Shown one piece after another: positions 17,676 to 25,694 of a stretch of 64,000 bases of DNA. The notes beneath the pieces were generated by a model that made no database searches, was not told the DNA's origin, and saw only the letters and a program-made list of their open reading frames with translations. A program made the position numbers and the translations under genes. Location of the stretch: the NCBI GenBank assembly GCA_030613785.1, contig JAUWLF010000001.1, forward strand, positions 62,001-126,000, in the 5' to 3' direction. How positions within the stretch are numbered: position 1 is the stretch's first letter; the number at the start of each line of letters is the position of its first letter. The stretch is from Chloroflexota bacterium. Its GTDB lineage: Bacteria; Chloroflexota; Anaerolineae; UBA7937; B3-Chlor.

Positions 17676-18659
17676 CTACTCTCCTTCACCCGTTTCGCCC
17701 ACAGCCGTCGGTCCTGCACTTGGTTCGCCACCATCGTCGGGTTGCGAGTGCCCAGATGGATCCGTGACTTCCTCCTTCACCCGTTCCTCCGCCGCTGGTG
17801 CCAGTTCCTCGCTGGGGCGGATCTCCTCGACTTCCACTGTCACTTCTGCCGCCGGCTTCTCACTATCACCCAGCGACTCCTCAGCCTCTGCAGACGGTTC
17901 CCGCTCAGCCACGTACTCTGTCCACTCCTCGCCGGCCTCCAGAGCCTCTTCTTCCTCTTCGGCCAGGAGGGCTGCACGTGTCTGCTGACCCTCTATGACA
18001 GCATCAGCTAGCTTGTTTGAGATCAGCTTAATGGAGCGAATGGCATCATCGTTGGCAGGAACGACGTGATCTATGGGTGTGGGATCACAGTTGGTGTCAA
18101 CCATAGCTACGATAGGGATTCCCAGCTTGTTCGCCTCCTTGACCGCAATCTGCTCCCGGCGGATGTCGGTTATGAACACCAAGCTGGGCAATCGATTCAT
18201 GCTCTTGATTCCACCCAACCTGCGGTTCAGCTTGGCCATCTTTCGCTCCAGGCCAAGGATTTCCTTCTTCGTCAGTTTCTCGAACTCTCCCTTTTCGTGT
18301 CTCTGTTCCAGATCTATGAGGTAGTCGATGCGCTGGCGAATGGTGCGAAAGTTAGTCAAGGTGCCCCCTAGCCAGCGCTGGTTCACGTACGGCATTCCAC
18401 ATCTCTCGGCAGCCTCAGCCATATTCTCCTGCGCCTGCCGTTTCGTGCCAACGAAAAGAAGCAGGCCACCATTGCTGATGTCGTTGCTGATCAACTCGTG
18501 TACCGCCTCCAGACTCCTCACAGTCTGCTGTATGTCTATGATGTGTATACCGTTCCGCTCGGTAAAAATGTAGGAACGCATCTTCGGATGCCACCGTTTG
18601 ACGCGATGACCGAAATGTACGCCCGCTTCCAACAACTCCTTCATCTGTACGATCGCCAT
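17676..18659 (-). CDS. rpsB: 30S ribosomal protein S2 with an acidic C-terminal tail
   Basis: Small-subunit ribosomal protein, first gene of the rpsB-tsf-pyrH-frr-uppS-cdsA operon. The first ~225 residues are ordinary S2: [41 protein letters not shown] and [21 protein letters not shown] further ~100 residues follow that are rich in Glu, Ala, Pro and Ser, starting around [17 protein letters not shown]. Typical S2 is 230-260 residues. Similar acidic extensions occur in some Chloroflexota and actinobacterial ribosomal proteins; their role is not known to me. Confidence 0.97.
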   Translation of the reverse strand: MAIVQMKELLEAGVHFGHRVKRWHPKMRSYIFTERNGIHIIDIQQTVRSLEAVHELISNDISNGGLLLFVGTKRQAQENMAEAAERCGMPYVNQRWLGGTLTNFRTIRQRIDYLIDLEQRHEKGEFEKLTKKEILGLERKMAKLNRRLGGIKSMNRLPSLVFITDIRREQIAVKEANKLGIPIVAMVDTNCDPTPIDHVVPANDDAIRSIKLISNKLADAVIEGQQTRAALLAEEEEEALEAGEEWTEYVAEREPSAEAEESLGDSEKPAAEVTVEVEEIRPSEELAPAAEERVKEEVTDPSGHSQPDDGGEPSAGPTAVGETGEGE

Positions 18660-18790
18660 GCTTTGGTTTCCTCTTTCGTTTTAGACTTCCGCCGTCTTCA
18701 TCCCAACCAGAGACCGCGCCGGACCACCCGTGAGCCAGCGAGGCACCCCCCGCCTGGTCAGAAGGCGTGTTTTATCACCTCATCTGCTAT

Positions 18791-18819
18791 ATCATATCAC
18801 ATGGCGGCCCAGCAAGCAA
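18791..18819 (-). promoter_or_regulatory. Sigma70-type promoter for the rpsB operon
   Basis: Minus-strand -35 TTGCTT (18814-18819) and -10 TATGAT (18791-18796) are spaced by 17 bp. Transcription would start near 18784, leaving a leader of about 125 nt before rpsB. It is back to back with the plus-strand promoter at 18835-18863. Confidence 0.68.
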
Positions 18820-18834
18820 GCTGCTTCGCCAGGT

Positions 18835-18863
18835 TTGAGCTTGCTTTCAATCTGTGATATACT
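18835..18863 (+). promoter_or_regulatory. Sigma70-type promoter for the Trm112-like gene
   Basis: -35 TTGAGC (18835-18840), 17-bp spacer, -10 TATACT (18858-18863); predicted transcription start near 18870, about 42 nt before the ATG. Confidence 0.65.
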
Positions 18864-18911
18864 GAATCAGTAGTACCCATCTGCACGGGACAGGGAGGAC
18901 AATCAAGCGAA

Positions 18912-19112
18912 ATGATCAGCGATGACTTACTGGCTATCTTGGCTTGCCCAGCGTGCAAGGAGAAAGTAGAACTGGTCAATGAAACCTGGCTAGTCTGCAC
19001 TAACAACGAATGTCGCCGCAAGTACCCCATACGTGACGGCATCCCGATTATGCTCATCGAGGAAGGTGACCAGTACATCGATACACCCGTCGAGGACTTG
19101 GGGACGCCCTGA
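18912..19112 (+). CDS. Trm112 family small zinc-ribbon protein
   Basis: A 66-residue protein with the layout LACPACKEKVELV, LVCTNNECRRKYPIRDGIPIMLIEE: two CxxC-type pairs that should bind one zinc, and the family's YPIRDGIPIML stretch. Eukaryotic and archaeal Trm112 activates methyltransferases, whereas the bacterial YcaR-type homologues are of less clear role. AGGGAGGA lies somewhat far upstream (about 13 nt). It is followed by an EF-Tu-domain-like gene on the same strand. Confidence 0.9.
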   Translation: MISDDLLAILACPACKEKVELVNETWLVCTNNECRRKYPIRDGIPIMLIEEGDQYIDTPVEDLGTP

Positions 19113-19295
19113 TCCCGCCGAAGCGATCCATTTGGAGGCGTGGGTGGTGCGAGGAGTCGTCCGACCTCGGCGAGGGCGCGGGCCCCGGTCGCGACACCTA
19201 GGTAACGCCAGTGCGTGAGGAGCGCCTCAGGATCGATCCAGCGGCTTCAGTTGCAGCGAAGCCGGCACAGGTGCAACAGAGGGAGGAATTCGAGA

Positions 19296-19547
19296 GTGGC
19301 CGAGAAAGAGATCGGAAGAGTGACCAACTACTTCTCCAAAATAGGGGTTGCGGTCATCAAGCTGACCGCACCACTGAAACTGGGAGATGAGGTTCGCATC
19401 CGAGGTGGCACACGCGACTTTCAGCAGACGGTGGAATCCATGCAAGTGGAACACCAGCCCATCGAAGAGGCCGCGCCTGGTCAGGAGATAGCGCTCAAGC
19501 TTGACCAGAAAGCGCGCGTCAACGACAAGGTCTACAAAGTGGAGTAG
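19296..19547 (+). CDS. Translation elongation factor-like protein (EF-Tu domain II-like fold)
   Basis: An 83-residue protein consisting of a single beta-barrel module. EIGRVTNYFSKIGVAVIKLT, then LGDEVRIRGGTRDFQQTVESMQV and GQEIALKLDQKARVNDKVYKV follow the pattern of the second domain of translational GTPases, with no G domain. Proteins annotated this way occur in Chloroflexota and archaea. The function is unknown, although the fold also appears at the C terminus of U32 peptidases. I chose GTG 19296 because GGAGG is 9 nt upstream. An in-frame GTG at 19215 would add an unlikely arginine-rich leader. Confidence 0.82.
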   Translation: MAEKEIGRVTNYFSKIGVAVIKLTAPLKLGDEVRIRGGTRDFQQTVESMQVEHQPIEEAAPGQEIALKLDQKARVNDKVYKVE

Positions 19548-19947
19548 CGGTCGACTCGCGCTCGGAGGCAGACGCTAGTCGGAGAACGAAGGAAGCCAAC
19601 AACTCACGTCAATTGCAAGAGCCAGGAGACGACGACAGACCCATGCTCTTGCGTGCCCCGAGACTGATCCCACATGAGTATGCTCGTGACGCCGCCATCG
19701 CCCACCCACGTCATCGCGCACATGACGCTCGCTGGTGAAGAGAACACAATCGCGAATAACGAGTGCAATGAGAGACGAGGTTCCGGCACCTCGTCTCACA
19801 CTAAGGAGGAAAAAGAGGAGAAGCTTCCTCTACCCCAATCGTAGTGAGAACGGGGATGCTAGTCCATAGTACGTTGTTCCTATTTCCCGCGCAGCGCTTC
19901 GCAAGGCCGAGTGGAGTGGAACTCACCGAACAGACCTGGAGGAGACA
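19548..19947. other. Long intergenic region before the OsmC gene, with a strong hairpin
   Basis: These 400 bp contain no convincing gene. At 19772-19797 a 10-bp perfect stem (GAGACGAGGT / ACCTCGTCTC) closes a 6-nt loop. Five bases later comes AAGGAGG (19803-19809), a consensus ribosome site that is not followed by a usable start codon. The combination looks like the 3' part of a structured leader or a decayed gene start. I could not match it to a known riboswitch class. Confidence 0.4.
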
Positions 19948-20367
19948 GTGGCACGAGCCGAGATAAGGTGGACCGGAAGAGGAGAGTTCGTAGGCACAGA
20001 TAGCACTAAGCACAGTGTCGTCATGTCTACTCAGGACGAGGAAAACGCGACAGGTATGAAGCCTTCAGAGCTCCTGCTGGTGGGCCTTGGAGGATGCACG
20101 GGTGTGGATGTCGTCTCCATACTCAGGAAACGAAGGCAGGAACTCACCGGCCTGAGAATCGAGGTGACTGGCGAACAGGATCCTGATCCACCATGGACCT
20201 ACCGCAAGATCCACCTGGAGTATACCCTGCGTGGAAAAGGGCTCTCGGAGCCCGCGGTCGAACGAGCCATCAAGCTCTCAGAGGAGAAGTACTGTTCCAT
20301 CAGTACCACCATCTCAGGAGTAGCCGAGGTGACTACCAGCTTCCGCATTGTCGAGGACGAAGCGTGA
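19948..20367 (+). CDS. OsmC family protein
   Basis: A 139-residue protein of the OsmC/YhfA group. The two family cysteines are present in LVGLGGCTGVDVVSILRKR (about residue 51) and EEKYCSISTT (about residue 115). In Ohr/OsmC enzymes these form the peroxidatic pair. The YhfA-like subgroup, which this resembles by its short N terminus, has no settled substrate. The start is GTG 19948 with CTGGAGGAGA upstream. It lies 94 nt before cooC copy 1 and may belong to the same transcript. Confidence 0.9.
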   Translation: MARAEIRWTGRGEFVGTDSTKHSVVMSTQDEENATGMKPSELLLVGLGGCTGVDVVSILRKRRQELTGLRIEVTGEQDPDPPWTYRKIHLEYTLRGKGLSEPAVERAIKLSEEKYCSISTTISGVAEVTTSFRIVEDEA

Positions 20368-20461
20368 CCCAGAAGTTGATGCGCCATACTCCGAAATGAA
20401 GCTGCTGGTGTTCGCTGACAATATGCACACGATGGATTGGGGAGTTCGATAGGGAGATGTC

Positions 20462-21247
20462 ATGGCAAAGGTCATAGCTGTTGCTGGAAAGGGCGGCACG
20501 GGCAAGACCCTAGTGTCCGCTTTGTTGATTAAGTACCTCATTGACGACAAACGAGGATTAGTGTTGGCCGTAGACGCCGATCCCAGCACCAATCTGGACC
20601 TCACCCTGGGTACCTCTATCGAAGAGACCGTGGGCGATATTCGCGAGGATACCTCGCAACAGGTAAGCTCCGGAACCTTCATGCCCGGCATCAGCAAGCC
20701 TGACTACCTAGAGTTGAGGATCAATCAGGCCCTAGTCGAAGAGAAGGGTTTCGATCTGCTCGCCATGGGCCGTCCCGAGGGCCCAGGATGCTACTGCGCG
20801 GCCAATAGCATGCTGCGCCTCAGCATCGATCGCCTCTCCAAGTCGTATGAATATGTGGTGATAGATAATGAGGCTGGATTGGAACACCTGAGTCGGCGGA
20901 CGACACAAAACGTGGACTTGCTGCTCATAGTCTCTGACCCCACTCTCAGAGGCCTGGCGACCGCAGACAGAGTGGCCCATTTGATACACGAGCTAAGGAC
21001 CCAAGTCGGGCATATACGCCTGATTGTGAACCGCGTACCGATAGACCAGAGCGGGGAACCGACTCTTGCTCCTCAGCTTCAGCAGTTCATCTCTGACAAG
21101 CAGCTGGAGCTGGCAGGTCTGATCCCCATAGATCCGCTGGTGGCTGAATACGATACCTTGGGCCGTCCCCTAGTGGAACTGCCCCAGGAGACACCTGCAC
21201 GACGAGCGGTGAAAGCCGCTTTTGATTCGCTCGATGGACTGCTCTAG
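20462..21247 (+). CDS. cooC: CooC-type nickel-insertion ATPase, copy 1
   Basis: A 261-residue MinD/ParA-fold ATPase. It has the deviant Walker A KGGTGKT, VLAVDADPSTNLDLTLG, a CxC motif in GPGCYCAANSMLR (about residues 106-118), and IDNEAGLEHLSRRTTQNVD. The CxC plus the DxEAGxEH block defines the CooC/AcsF group that loads nickel into CO dehydrogenase or acetyl-CoA synthase; the cysteines bind Ni in a dimer. AGGGAGAT precedes the ATG. The second copy follows after 43 nt. No CODH structural gene lies in the window, so the client enzyme is inferred from family only. Confidence 0.9.
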   Translation: MAKVIAVAGKGGTGKTLVSALLIKYLIDDKRGLVLAVDADPSTNLDLTLGTSIEETVGDIREDTSQQVSSGTFMPGISKPDYLELRINQALVEEKGFDLLAMGRPEGPGCYCAANSMLRLSIDRLSKSYEYVVIDNEAGLEHLSRRTTQNVDLLLIVSDPTLRGLATADRVAHLIHELRTQVGHIRLIVNRVPIDQSGEPTLAPQLQQFISDKQLELAGLIPIDPLVAEYDTLGRPLVELPQETPARRAVKAAFDSLDGLL

Positions 21248-21290
21248 CGCCGCCAGTTCGCGTCCCTACTCATAGGATCAAGGAGGCACT

Positions 21291-22079
21291 GTGTCCAAAA
21301 TAGCGGTGACCGGAAAAGGTGGGGTGGGGAAGACCACCCTGACCAGTCTGCTAGCCCACACCTACGTCCAGCAGGGAAGGAAGGTCATGGTCATCGATGC
21401 CGACCCCTCTCCCAACCTGGCGTGGGCCCTCGGGTTTCCCCCCGAACTCGTGGCGCAGATCACCCCCATCGCCGAGATGGAAGATCTGATCGAAGAGCGA
21501 ACCGGTGCCAAGCCAGGCGGCGTCGGTGGCTGGTTCAAGATGAACCCCAAGGTGGACGACATCCCCGACCGCCTCAGTGCCACACACCATGGCATTAGGC
21601 TGCTGCAACTGGGGACTGTGAAGAAGGGCGGGGCAGGCTGCATTTGCCCGGAAAGCGTCCTACTCAAGACCCTGGTGACCCACCTCTTGCTCGATCGTAC
21701 ATCGGAAGAGGTGATCATGGACATGGAGGCCGGTGTAGAACACCTGGGTCGTGCTACCGCCCAGGCGGTGGACGCCTTCCTGATCGTGGTGGAACCAGGC
21801 CGCCGCAGCCTGCAGACCGCGGAGTTGATCCAGTCTCTAGCGCACGACATCGGCATCCCTCGCCTCTATCTGGTCGGCAACGCAGTTCGTGACGAGAGAG
21901 ACCGTGAGTTCATCCGCCAGCACGGACCCGACCTCCCCATCCTCGGCTTCTTGTCCTACAGCCCCGAAGCCATAGAGGCTGACATGAAGGGCGTGGCCAT
22001 CTTCGACATGTCCCCTCAGTTGGTGAGCGAGACCCAGCTCATAGTGGCGGAGTTGGACAAGATGAACCCCAGCGCCTGA
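21291..22079 (+). CDS. cooC: CooC-type nickel-insertion ATPase, copy 2
   Basis: A 262-residue paralogue of the preceding gene, also with KGGVGKTT, VIDADPSPNLAWALG, a CxC motif in GAGCICPESVLLK (about residues 118-120), and MDMEAGVEHLGRATAQAVD. The GTG at 21291 has AAGGAGG 4-5 nt upstream. The two copies differ clearly in sequence, so they may serve different nickel enzymes or different steps (for example CODH and acetyl-CoA synthase). A terminator-like stem at 22131-22176 follows, then the Fur-family gene with its own promoter. Confidence 0.92.
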   Translation: MSKIAVTGKGGVGKTTLTSLLAHTYVQQGRKVMVIDADPSPNLAWALGFPPELVAQITPIAEMEDLIEERTGAKPGGVGGWFKMNPKVDDIPDRLSATHHGIRLLQLGTVKKGGAGCICPESVLLKTLVTHLLLDRTSEEVIMDMEAGVEHLGRATAQAVDAFLIVVEPGRRSLQTAELIQSLAHDIGIPRLYLVGNAVRDERDREFIRQHGPDLPILGFLSYSPEAIEADMKGVAIFDMSPQLVSETQLIVAELDKMNPSA

Positions 22080-22130
22080 GGCGACCGCAAACAAGCACCG
22101 CCAACTGACCCCAGCAACGAACCTCCCAAG

Positions 22131-22176
22131 AAGCTCACTACTGGAGCGTGTCCACACGCAATCTGGTTGTGAGCTT
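22131..22176 (+). terminator. Stem-loop terminator after cooC copy 2
   Basis: The outer 8-bp stem AAGCTCAC (22131-22138) pairs with GTGAGCTT (22169-22176). A second hairpin GCGTG-TCCA-CACGC (22146-22159) lies inside the loop, and a short TTTT follows the outer stem. The large loop weakens it as an intrinsic terminator. Confidence 0.45.
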
Positions 22177-22200
22177 TTCGTGTCTGCATATCTCTCGCAC

Positions 22201-22229
22201 TTGACATATTGTCGCAGTTATGCTATGCT
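22201..22229 (+). promoter_or_regulatory. Sigma70-type promoter for the Fur-family gene, with a possible operator
   Basis: -35 TTGACA (22201-22206) and -10 TATGCT (22224-22229) are separated by 17 bp, with transcription predicted from about 22236. The imperfect dyad GACA-TAT-TGTC (22203-22213) overlaps the -35 box and is a candidate autoregulatory site, though too short to call a Fur/Nur box. Confidence 0.72.
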
Positions 22230-22252
22230 TGTATCTGCTAAATGGAGGTACC

Positions 22253-22681
22253 ATGACCCATCACCACGAGGTAGCCGAAGCTCTGCAGCAGATAGGATAC
22301 CGACTCACTCCTCAGCGGATGATGATTCTGGACGCCATCGCGGACAGCGGCGGCCACGTCAGCGCCGAGGAGATCCATGAGAGAGTTCGCGCCGCCTATC
22401 CATACCTCGACATCTCCACCGTGTACCGCACACTGGACCTGCTGAAGACCCTGCATCTGGTGAGCGAGACGGATATGGGTCGAGGGCACGCCCAGTACGA
22501 GCTACTCAGCAAGGGGCTCCACCACCACCTGATCTGCACCGAATGCGGCAAGATACTGGATGTGGACAACTCGTTCCTGGATCCCCTCAGGCGCGCCATA
22601 GAGGCCGAATACGACTTTCACGCCGAGATAGAGCACCTGGCTGTCTTTGGCATTTGTGGTGACTGTGAAGGCGATGTTTGA
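22253..22681 (+). CDS. Fur family metal-responsive transcription regulator
   Basis: A 142-residue repressor-type protein. The winged helix is IGYRLTPQRMMILDAIADSGGHVSAEEIHERV followed by DISTVYRTLDLLKTLHLV, the family's recognition helix. The dimerisation half has HHHLICTECGKILD and GICGDC, two CxxC pairs for a structural zinc. It begins MTHHHEVAEAL at ATG 22253, with GGAGG 5 nt upstream. A longer frame from 22220 is excluded because the promoter's -10 box lies inside it. Sitting between CooC genes and a nickel/cobalt transporter, it is best guessed to be a nickel (Nur-like) or cobalt sensor. Zinc (Zur) or iron cannot be ruled out. Confidence 0.93.
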   Translation: MTHHHEVAEALQQIGYRLTPQRMMILDAIADSGGHVSAEEIHERVRAAYPYLDISTVYRTLDLLKTLHLVSETDMGRGHAQYELLSKGLHHHLICTECGKILDVDNSFLDPLRRAIEAEYDFHAEIEHLAVFGICGDCEGDV

Positions 22682-22921
22682 GGACGGGCGGGCAAGAGGG
22701 CCAAACAACGACGAACCCTGTGTTGGGCCAATGCTTTCTTGCCTGGACAGACAAGGAGGTGATGCCAGTGACCAAGTAGGTGCGCGCCGACAAGTCCGCG
22801 CGCAGTAAACTGACCGATCTCTCAGCCCGGCGGGCCGTGGCCTCTGTATCGGTGGGCATTCTGCCCACCACATGTGGGATCTTTGGCCAAGAGAAGGCCA
22901 AGACACAAGGAGGAAAGTTCC
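22682..22921 (+). other. Leader region of the metal-island lipoprotein gene: perfect SD, three-codon frame and hairpin
   Basis: AAGGAGGTGAT at 22753-22763 is an 11-nt perfect complement of the 16S rRNA 3' end. Seven bases after AGGAGGT comes GTG-ACC-AAG-TAG (22768-22779), a three-codon frame. Downstream, a perfect 8-bp hairpin GGTGGGCA-TTC-TGCCCACC (22851-22869) precedes the lipoprotein's own AAGGAGGAA site. It could be a ribosome-stalling or attenuation leader, or the relic of a lost gene. Confidence 0.4.
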
Positions 22922-23719
22922 GTGAAGAAACTGCTTCTTGGTACCGTGATTCTGATCCTCGCTCTCACAGCCATCATGGCCGGGTGTGCTCCCTCTGCCC
23001 AGACGGGGACCCTCCAGTTCAACGCTAATGGAGAGGACTTCGTCCGTCAGGGCTTCGTCTCCAAGGACGGTTGGGCCATCACCTTCGATCACGTCTACGT
23101 CACACTCGCTGACATCACGGCCTATCAGGCCAGCCCCCCTTACGAACCGGCAGAGGGCGGCGAGCTCCAAGCCGAGGCGCAGGTCAACCTGCCGGGGACA
23201 CATACTCTGGATCTGGCGGAGGGCGGCGAGGATGCCCCTCCCATCTTCGTGGGCGAGGTGAAGGATGCGGCTGCGGGCCACTACAACGCCCTCGCCTGGA
23301 AGATGGTCCAGGCGGCCGAGGGTCGCACCAGTGGCTACTCCCTGGTCATCATCGGCACGGCCGAGAAGGACGGCCAGACGGTCAACTTCACCATCAAGGT
23401 AGAGCAAGAATATGAATACACCTGTGGGGAGTTCGTCGGCGATGAACGCAAAGGCATCTTGGAGGATGGCGGCACCGCCGACTTGGAGATGACCTTCCAC
23501 TTCGATCACGTCTTCGGCGACGCTGAGACACCCCCAGATGACGACCTCAACGTTATGGCTCTGGGCTTCGAGCCTTTCGCCGCGGTCGCGGAGGCTGGGA
23601 CGTTGGACGCCGATCTCGCTGGCCTGGAAGCCATGTTCTCCTCGGACGACTATCAGAAAATGGAGGATATCCTCCTCACCCTGGGCCACGTCGGCGAGGG
23701 CCATTGCCATTGCCGTTAG
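22922..23719 (+). CDS. Unrecognised lipoprotein in the nickel/cobalt island, Cys/His-rich C terminus
   Basis: I do not recognise the family. The 265-residue protein has a lysine start, a hydrophobic core and lipobox IMAGC (Cys about 21), so it should be lipid-anchored outside the membrane. The body is acidic and beta-rich (LQFNANGEDFVRQGFVSKDGW, ITFDHVYVTLADITAYQ). The last residues, LGHVGEGHCHCR, form a compact His/Cys cluster that could bind a metal. The GTG at 22922 is supported by AAGGAGGAA nearby; an in-frame start at 22874 would add an unlikely basic leader. It is followed by the NikL-CbiM-CbiQ-CbiO genes, so a role in capturing or delivering the same metal is plausible but unproven. 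Confidence 0.75.
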   Translation: MKKLLLGTVILILALTAIMAGCAPSAQTGTLQFNANGEDFVRQGFVSKDGWAITFDHVYVTLADITAYQASPPYEPAEGGELQAEAQVNLPGTHTLDLAEGGEDAPPIFVGEVKDAAAGHYNALAWKMVQAAEGRTSGYSLVIIGTAEKDGQTVNFTIKVEQEYEYTCGEFVGDERKGILEDGGTADLEMTFHFDHVFGDAETPPDDDLNVMALGFEPFAAVAEAGTLDADLAGLEAMFSSDDYQKMEDILLTLGHVGEGHCHCR

Positions 23720-23819
23720 CTTCTCGGCTTGACCTGTCTCCTCTCACTTGCCTCCTCTCCTCAGAGTTCAGAGAGGAGAGGAGGCTCAATCCGGTAGACT
23801 GAGGAAGGACATTGTAGAG

Positions 23820-24260
23820 ATGAAAGGCAGAGTTCTTGCTGTTCTGTTTGTCCTGCTTCTCGCCCTGGGCGTGTCGGCGACGGCGTATGCCCACGGCGTG
23901 ACACTCGAATACGAGATCAACGTAGTGATCGAGATACTCGCCGCCTTCGATACCGGCGAGCCGATGGCCGAAGCCCAGGTCACAGTCTACGCTCCGGACG
24001 ACCCCTCCACCCCGTGGCTCATAGGGGTCTGCGACGAGCAAGGTCGCTTCAACTTCACGCCCGATCCCTCCAAGTCGGGAATCTGGGACGTGCAGGTGCG
24101 GCACATGGGCCACGGCGGCATGATTCACATACCGGTTGGTGAGACCATGACACTGTCGGGAGGTACTGGCTACTCAGCCCCCCAGATCGCGCTCATGGCA
24201 GGGTGTGTGATCTGGGGCTTCGTCGGCACGGCGCTGTTCTTCGCGAAGAGGAGGGCGTAA
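23820..24260 (+). CDS. NikL/DUF4198-like extracytoplasmic component of a nickel/cobalt ECF transporter
   Basis: A 146-residue protein with a signal peptide (MKGRVLAVLFVLLLALGVSATAYAHG; cleavage around AYA-HG), a beta-sandwich-type exposed domain, and one C-terminal membrane helix (PQIALMAGCVIWGFVGTALFF) ending in KRRA. The mature N terminus starts with His, and HMGHGGMIHIPVG adds four more histidines. The layout fits the small accessory subunit (NikL/NikN/CbiN class) that joins CbiM/NikM for metal capture. The ATG at 23820 follows GAGGAAGGA. The stop TAA shares its last base with the cbiM ATG. Confidence 0.78.
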   Translation: MKGRVLAVLFVLLLALGVSATAYAHGVTLEYEINVVIEILAAFDTGEPMAEAQVTVYAPDDPSTPWLIGVCDEQGRFNFTPDPSKSGIWDVQVRHMGHGGMIHIPVGETMTLSGGTGYSAPQIALMAGCVIWGFVGTALFFAKRRA

Positions 24261-24898
24261 TGCACATTCCCGATGGCGTCCTGCCCACGGCCGTCTGCGT
24301 TGGGGGATATGCCACCACTGGGGCACTCACGTGGTATTCGCTCCGCAAAATGGGCCAGAAGGAGACCCCCCGGGAGGGCATCCCCAAGGCATCGATCTTC
24401 ACCGCTGCCTTCTTCGTAGCCTCCTGGATCCACATTCCAATCCCTCCGACCAGCGTCCACCTGGTTTTGAACGGACTTCTGGGCGTCGTCCTGGGCTACT
24501 ATGCCTTCCCCGCTATCCTCATCGGCCTCTTTTTTCAGGCAGTCATGTTCCAGCACGGCGGCCTCACGACCCTAGGAGTGAATGCTACGATCATGGGGGT
24601 GCCGGCGCTCCTGGCTTACTATCTATTTCGCGTCCGTAAGGTCTTCGACAAGGACAGCCGGAGCTGGACGGGGTTCTTTGGCTTCCTGGCTGGCGCCGGT
24701 GGTCTCGGGGTCGCGGCCCTCATGTCCTTCGTTCTCCTGGTGACCACCATCCCAGCGCATCTCGACGTCGAAGCGGAGCGTTTAGCCGTTTCGGTGCTCA
24801 CCGTGGCTCACGTCCCGCTGATGATGATCGAGGGCGTCTTCACAGCCCTGGTCGTCCTTTTCCTCCAGCGGGTTCAGCCGGAACTCCTGGAGGATTGA
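24260..24898 (+). CDS. cbiM: CbiM/NikM-type substrate-binding membrane subunit of a nickel/cobalt ECF transporter
   Basis: The 212-residue S-component begins MHIPDGVLPT. In solved NikM structures the N-terminal Met amine and His2 bind the metal together with an internal His, and the internal SVHLVLNGLLGVVLG motif is present at about residue 70. About six membrane segments are visible. The ATG at 24260 is fixed by the conserved MHIPDG; a longer open frame from 24203 is an extension into nikL. It overlaps nikL by 1 nt and cbiQ by 1 nt, indicating translational coupling. Nickel versus cobalt cannot be told from sequence alone; the CooC neighbours favour nickel. Confidence 0.93.
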   Translation: MHIPDGVLPTAVCVGGYATTGALTWYSLRKMGQKETPREGIPKASIFTAAFFVASWIHIPIPPTSVHLVLNGLLGVVLGYYAFPAILIGLFFQAVMFQHGGLTTLGVNATIMGVPALLAYYLFRVRKVFDKDSRSWTGFFGFLAGAGGLGVAALMSFVLLVTTIPAHLDVEAERLAVSVLTVAHVPLMMIEGVFTALVVLFLQRVQPELLED

Positions 24899-25650
24899 TG
24901 AGGCTTCACCTCGACGAATACTCGCACCTGGACTCCCCACTACACACCTGGGAGACTAGGTCAAAGCTCATCGGCTTCCTGGTCCTGATCTTCGCCTTCT
25001 CATTCGTGCAGGATCTGCGCGTGCTCCCAGCAATGCTGATTGTCACAGCCGCCATCTATGCCGTCTCCAGGTTGCCAGTCGCTTTTCTTCTTGCCAGGCT
25101 GCGTCTTCCTGGCTTCTTTCTGCTGATGATGGCGATCCTTTTGCCTCTCCTGTCGGGCCAGACAATCCTCTTCCGCATCGGGCCCGTGGTCGTGCGCGAG
25201 GAAGGTTGCCTTGATCTACTCCTCATCGTAGTCAAGTTCGTGTGCATCCTCACAACCGGATTGGTTCTCTTCGGCACAACACCCTTCGTGACCACCGTGA
25301 AGGCGATGCGCAGCCTCGGTCTCCCCGCCATCCTGGCTGACATGACCCTCTTCTCCTACCGGTATATCCACGAAATCGGCGGAGACCTGGAAATGATGGA
25401 GAGGGCGATGAGACTGCGTGGCTTCCGAGGCCGTAGCTTCAGGGGCCTGACCGCCCTGGCGTCGCTGGCCGGGAGCCTGCTAGTGCGCAGCTATGAACGA
25501 TCCGACCTGGTCTACAAGGCGATGGTTCTGCGAGGTTACGGCCAACTGACACAGTCCCTAGACGACTTCCAAGTGCGAGCGGCCGACATCGCTCGCCTCT
25601 TCGCCATACTGTTGGTCGCAGCCGGCTTCGTCATCGCCGAGATACTGTAG
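24898..25650 (+). CDS. cbiQ: CbiQ/NikQ-type energy-coupling T-component
   Basis: Transmembrane coupling subunit (250 residues) that links the S-component to the ATPase. It starts MRLHLDEYSHLDSPLHTWETRSKL, typical of CbiQ. The family's two Ala-Arg-Gly-like coupling motifs are visible as ERAMRLRGFRGRS and YKAMVLRGYGQ. About five membrane segments are present. The ATG overlaps the cbiM TGA in the common TGATG-type arrangement; a TTG just before is an alternative. Confidence 0.93.
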   Translation: MRLHLDEYSHLDSPLHTWETRSKLIGFLVLIFAFSFVQDLRVLPAMLIVTAAIYAVSRLPVAFLLARLRLPGFFLLMMAILLPLLSGQTILFRIGPVVVREEGCLDLLLIVVKFVCILTTGLVLFGTTPFVTTVKAMRSLGLPAILADMTLFSYRYIHEIGGDLEMMERAMRLRGFRGRSFRGLTALASLAGSLLVRSYERSDLVYKAMVLRGYGQLTQSLDDFQVRAADIARLFAILLVAAGFVIAEIL

Positions 25651-25694
25651 GCGCGCTTCAATGGCGCGCCGGGCAAGTTGAAGGGGCAATCCAC

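Noticed and set aside
19560-19830. A T-box or riboswitch upstream of osmC.
   Set aside because: The conserved T-box sequence and specifier loop were not found, and osmC is not a usual target. Kept only as an unexplained hairpin.
22502-23710. A 402-codon minus-strand frame across the Fur-family gene and the lipoprotein.
   Set aside because: It overlaps two supported genes with promoter and Shine-Dalgarno evidence on the other strand and shows no family features.
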